64,000 nt of DNA from CALEMW01 sp964343835 (GTDB lineage: Bacteria > Krumholzibacteriota > Krumholzibacteriia > LZORAL124-64-63), in assembly GCA_964343835.1 (NCBI GenBank), contig CAYFKR010000016.1, positions 1 through 64,000 of the forward strand, given 5' to 3'. A program made the position numbers and the translations under genes. The notes under the pieces were generated by a model that did no database searches, had not been told where the DNA came from, and saw only the letters and a program-made list of their open reading frames with translations. Positions within the stretch are counted from its first letter, which is position 1. Each line of letters begins with the position of its first letter. Shown one piece after another: positions 61,736 to 64,000 of this stretch.

Positions 61736-62293
61736 TCAGAAGAGTTGAGGTTCCTCGAGGCGGGTTTCGCCGCCCAGGGTGTGTCCCTCCAGTCTCAGCA
61801 GCCTGGCTTTGATGGAGAGCCCGCCGGCGAAGCCGACCAGCCCCCCGTCGCGGCCGACGACGCGGTGACAGGGTACCAGAACGGGAACGGGATTCTGGCC
61901 GGCCGCCTGGCCCACGGCACGGGTGGCGCGGGGCTGGCGGATGGCCCTGGCGATCTGGGCGTAGGTGCGGAGCTTGCCGTAGGGAATGGTGCTCAGCCGG
62001 TTCCAGACCTTGAGCTGGAAGGGGGTGCCGCGGAGATCGACGGGGAAGGAGAAGGTCTCGAGCTGGCCCGTGAAATAGGCGGCGAGCTCGTCGCGCAGGG
62101 GGACGAAGAGGTCGGGATCCTCTTCCACACCGTGCGGGTCCTCGCCGTCGTCGGCCAGGGCGCGGGCGACGGCGTGGGCATGGGTGTGGTATTGATAGGC
62201 CCGGGGCAGGAACTCCAGGCGCACCAGTCCCTCGTCGCTCGCCACCGCGAGCAGGGGATCGAGCACGGTCCTGAGCAGGGCGTACCGGAACAT
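61736..62293 (-). CDS. ogt: Methylated-DNA--protein-cysteine S-methyltransferase (Ogt/MGMT)
   Basis: 185 residues. An N-terminal alpha/beta part (MFRYALLRTVLDPLLAVASDEGLVRLEF) precedes the DNA-binding domain (TPFQLKVWNRLSTIPYGKLRTYAQIARAI) with active Cys142 in VLVPCHRVVG. It removes alkyl groups from O6-alkylguanine by self-alkylation. The ATG at 62293 is the family start. No regulatory Ada domain. Confidence 0.95.
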   Translation of the reverse strand: MFRYALLRTVLDPLLAVASDEGLVRLEFLPRAYQYHTHAHAVARALADDGEDPHGVEEDPDLFVPLRDELAAYFTGQLETFSFPVDLRGTPFQLKVWNRLSTIPYGKLRTYAQIARAIRQPRATRAVGQAAGQNPVPVLVPCHRVVGRDGGLVGFAGGLSIKARLLRLEGHTLGGETRLEEPQLF

Positions 62294-62357
62294 CCTCCAC
62301 CGCCTTGTTGAGACCGCGGGATCGTAGCAGATTTTCGGGGACGACGGAAGGGGTCCA

Positions 62358-63248
62358 ATGACCGACCCGGTCATCCAAATCAAGACATGGCATGAGCTTC
62401 TCCGATACGTCGAGTCCGGTGCGTCGGCCCTGCTCGACGTGCGCGACGCCGATGCCTTCGCCCGGGGCCACCTGGCCGGTTCGGCGTCGCGGCCTGTGCC
62501 CGTGGGGGCGTCCGGCAAGGCGCTCACGGACCTGCTGCCGGGCCATCTGCTGCCGCCGCGTCATGCGCGTCTGCTGGTGCTCTCCGACGATGCGGATCAC
62601 GCACGTCAGGTGGCTGAGTGGCTCTCCCGTCGGGGCCGCGATGCCGTGACGGGCTGTGCTCCCGAATGGTCGGCCGCCCCTGACGGCGCCCTGGAGACGG
62701 GAGTGCGCGGTGGACGACTGTGGCAGCCTCCGCCCTGGCTCGCCGATCACGCGGACCTGCTGCCTCCGGCCGAAGCCGGCCCCGTGGTGGATCTGGGCGG
62801 CGGCAGCGGCCGGGCCTCCGTCTGGTTGGCCGAACGGGGCTACGACGTGACCCTGATCGATCGCCATGACGAGGCCCTGGGCTGGGGCCGCGACCTGGCC
62901 GCCGACGCCGGCTGCAGCCTGACGACCCTGCGGGCCGACCTGACGGATCCCGCGGCCTGGCCTCCCGGTCCCTGGGCCGTGGCTCTCGCCCTGCGCTTCC
63001 TCCACAGGCCGCTGGTGGAGGCCCTGCCCGGCATGGTCCGCCCCGGCGGCATTGCCGTGGTGAGGACCTTCCGCTGGGAAGAGGGGCCCTGGACCCTGCC
63101 GCGGCGGCGGTTCTGCCTGGAACCGGGGGAGTTGGCGAGGCTGTTCAGGCCTGATCGGTGGGAGATCCTCGTCCACCACGAGGACGTGGACCCGGACGGG
63201 CGGCCGGCCTCGGGTGTGGTCGCGAGGCGCCTGGACGACGGGACGTGA
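62358..63248 (+). CDS. Fusion of inactive rhodanese domain and SAM-dependent methyltransferase
   Basis: 296 residues. Residues 1-105 have the rhodanese layout (HELLRYVESGASALLDVRDADAFARGHLAGSASRPV), but the catalytic Cys position reads LLVLSDDADH, so it has no active cysteine. Residues 135-290 are a methyltransferase: VVDLGGGSGRASVWLAERGYDVTLIDRHDEAL, LRADLTDPAAWP, then FLHRPLVEALPGMVRPGGIAVVRTF, like TehB/UbiE-type enzymes. Substrate unknown; tellurite, thiol or small-molecule methylation is possible. Confidence 0.85.
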   Translation: MTDPVIQIKTWHELLRYVESGASALLDVRDADAFARGHLAGSASRPVPVGASGKALTDLLPGHLLPPRHARLLVLSDDADHARQVAEWLSRRGRDAVTGCAPEWSAAPDGALETGVRGGRLWQPPPWLADHADLLPPAEAGPVVDLGGGSGRASVWLAERGYDVTLIDRHDEALGWGRDLAADAGCSLTTLRADLTDPAAWPPGPWAVALALRFLHRPLVEALPGMVRPGGIAVVRTFRWEEGPWTLPRRRFCLEPGELARLFRPDRWEILVHHEDVDPDGRPASGVVARRLDDGT

Positions 63249-63277
63249 TTGCCCCCCGCCGGAGCAGGAGCTATCAT
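63249..63277 (+). promoter_or_regulatory. Probable promoter of the YchF-like gene
   Basis: TTGCCC (63249-63254), 17 bases, TATCAT (63272-63277), 57 bases before the GTG start. Confidence 0.5.
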
Positions 63278-63333
63278 CTCCGCCCGTGCGCCGCGCTCGC
63301 GACGCACGCCATCACCGAATCGAGGAGCACCGC

Positions 63334-64000
63334 GTGGACGTCGGAATCCTGGGCCTGAAATTCACGGGCAAGACCACCCTGTTCAACGCCATCACCGGCG
63401 CCGGCGCCCCGACGGGCCAGGGCGGCGTCGATCCCAACCGCGCCGTCGGCCAGGTGCCGGATCCGCGTCTGGACATCCTGACCGGCATGTTCAACCCGAA
63501 GCGGCAGGTCAACGCCAGCATCGAGTGGGTGGACGTGCCCGGGTTCGAGCCGTCGGGCGAGGGAGGCGTGGGGGAGGCCGTCAAGTTCCTGGAGCACGCC
63601 CGGCGCATGGACGCCCTGGTGCAGGTGGTGCGCTGCTTCGACAACGGCATCGCCGCCCCGGACCCCGAGGGCGAGATGGAGACCGTGGCCCTGGAGCTGA
63701 CCCTGGCGGATCTGCAGATCGTGGAGAACCGCATCGAGAAGCTGACCCGCGAGAAGCAGCGCATGGGCAAGGTGGAGAACCCCCTGGAGCCGCCCCTGTT
63801 CGAGCGCTTCCGCGAGACCCTCGAGGCCGGCCAGGCCCTGCGCACCCTCGAGCTGAACACCGACGAGACCAAGCTCGTGAGCGGCTTCTCGTTCCTGACC
63901 CTCAAGCCCATGGTCGTGGCCCTCAACGGCGACGAGGACGGCGTCGACGCCTCCGTCGTGGAAGCGGCCGGCGCCTACGGCTCCGCCGTGGTGGATCTTT
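63334..64000 (+). CDS. YchF-like GTPase/ATPase, N-terminal part (runs off the window)
   Basis: 222 residues visible from a GTG start with GAGGAG upstream. G1 is ILGLKFTGKTTLFNAITG instead of the YchF consensus GLPNVGKST; AVGQVPDPRLDILTGMFNPKRQVNASIEWVDVPGFEPSGEG (G3 DVPG) and a coiled coil (ADLQIVENRIEKLTREKQRMG) follow. The NGDE near the end matches the YchF NxxE that replaces NKxD. It is a divergent YchF-type protein; the TGS-like end is outside the window. Confidence 0.85.
   Translation, partial: MDVGILGLKFTGKTTLFNAITGAGAPTGQGGVDPNRAVGQVPDPRLDILTGMFNPKRQVNASIEWVDVPGFEPSGEGGVGEAVKFLEHARRMDALVQVVRCFDNGIAAPDPEGEMETVALELTLADLQIVENRIEKLTREKQRMGKVENPLEPPLFERFRETLEAGQALRTLELNTDETKLVSGFSFLTLKPMVVALNGDEDGVDASVVEAAGAYGSAVVDL

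Overview
The window is about 70% GC bacterial chromosome, densely coding on both strands, with no rRNA, tRNA, integrase or transposase gene that I can see. Several traits suggest an uncultured member of the FCB side of the tree (for example Krumholzibacteriota, Eisenbacteria or Latescibacterota-like). These are a secreted subtilase with FG-GAP repeats and a FlgD/T9SS-like C-terminal Ig domain, a tricorn protease, ECF sigma factors linked to glycogen-binding (CBM48-like) domains, and a cobalamin riboswitch in front of a small secreted protein. This placement is inference; no marker gene here settles it.

Layout. 1-5213: end of a chemotaxis receptor, then a minus-strand run of SLAC1/TehA-like channel, DUF302 protein and multi-domain histidine kinase, then a C_GCAxxG_C_C redox protein. 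5203-13192: HNH endonuclease, LysE-type exporter, secreted proteins, penicillin-acylase family hydrolase and SDR enzyme, with one 168 bp palindromic MITE-like element at 8233-8400. 13360-15900: a compact plus-strand operon of short Rho, cyclophilin, a Lys-rich 77-residue protein, an alkyltransferase-like protein and a SUI1/YciH protein. 15919-21610: DEAD-box helicase, HflK-HflC, methionine sulfoxide reductase and a TPR-sulfotransferase. 22352-25890: a four-gene cassette of ECF sigma factor, membrane anti-sigma-like protein with a CBM48-like domain, putative outer-membrane barrel with a second CBM48-like domain, and a Gly-rich secreted protein.

26005-34477 is a surface-glycan or glycoprotein region: methyltransferase, FemAB/GNAT-like acyltransferase, DegT aminotransferase, two GT2 glycosyltransferases with TPRs and two sulfotransferases. 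A tandem GT2 protein lies further on at 41071. 34622-38476: FeoA-FeoB iron uptake and AsnRS. 38630-40968: pseudo-receiver, NarL-type kinase and regulator. 43337-54884: MscS channel, sulfatase-like lipoprotein, tricorn protease, subtilase, DD-carboxypeptidase and a B12-riboswitch-controlled secreted protein. 55298-64000: TPR lipoprotein, SpoIIAA-like protein, ornithine aminotransferase, winged-helix regulator, alpha-glucan phosphorylase, Ogt, a rhodanese-methyltransferase fusion and the start of a YchF-like GTPase.

Most interesting to me: (i) the ECF/anti-sigma/CBM48 cassette, which may sense an alpha-glucan; (ii) two unrelated secreted proteins that end in nearly the same tail, W-[GS]-G-V-K-x-L-F-R-stop; (iii) a cobalamin riboswitch whose expression platform appears to be a hairpin hiding the ribosome binding site; (iv) a 19 bp hairpin likewise covering the ribosome binding site of the histidine kinase; (v) a MITE-like element whose CTAG ends supply the stop codons of both flanking convergent genes; and (vi) a nearly symmetrical bidirectional promoter in the only strongly AT-rich spot of the window.
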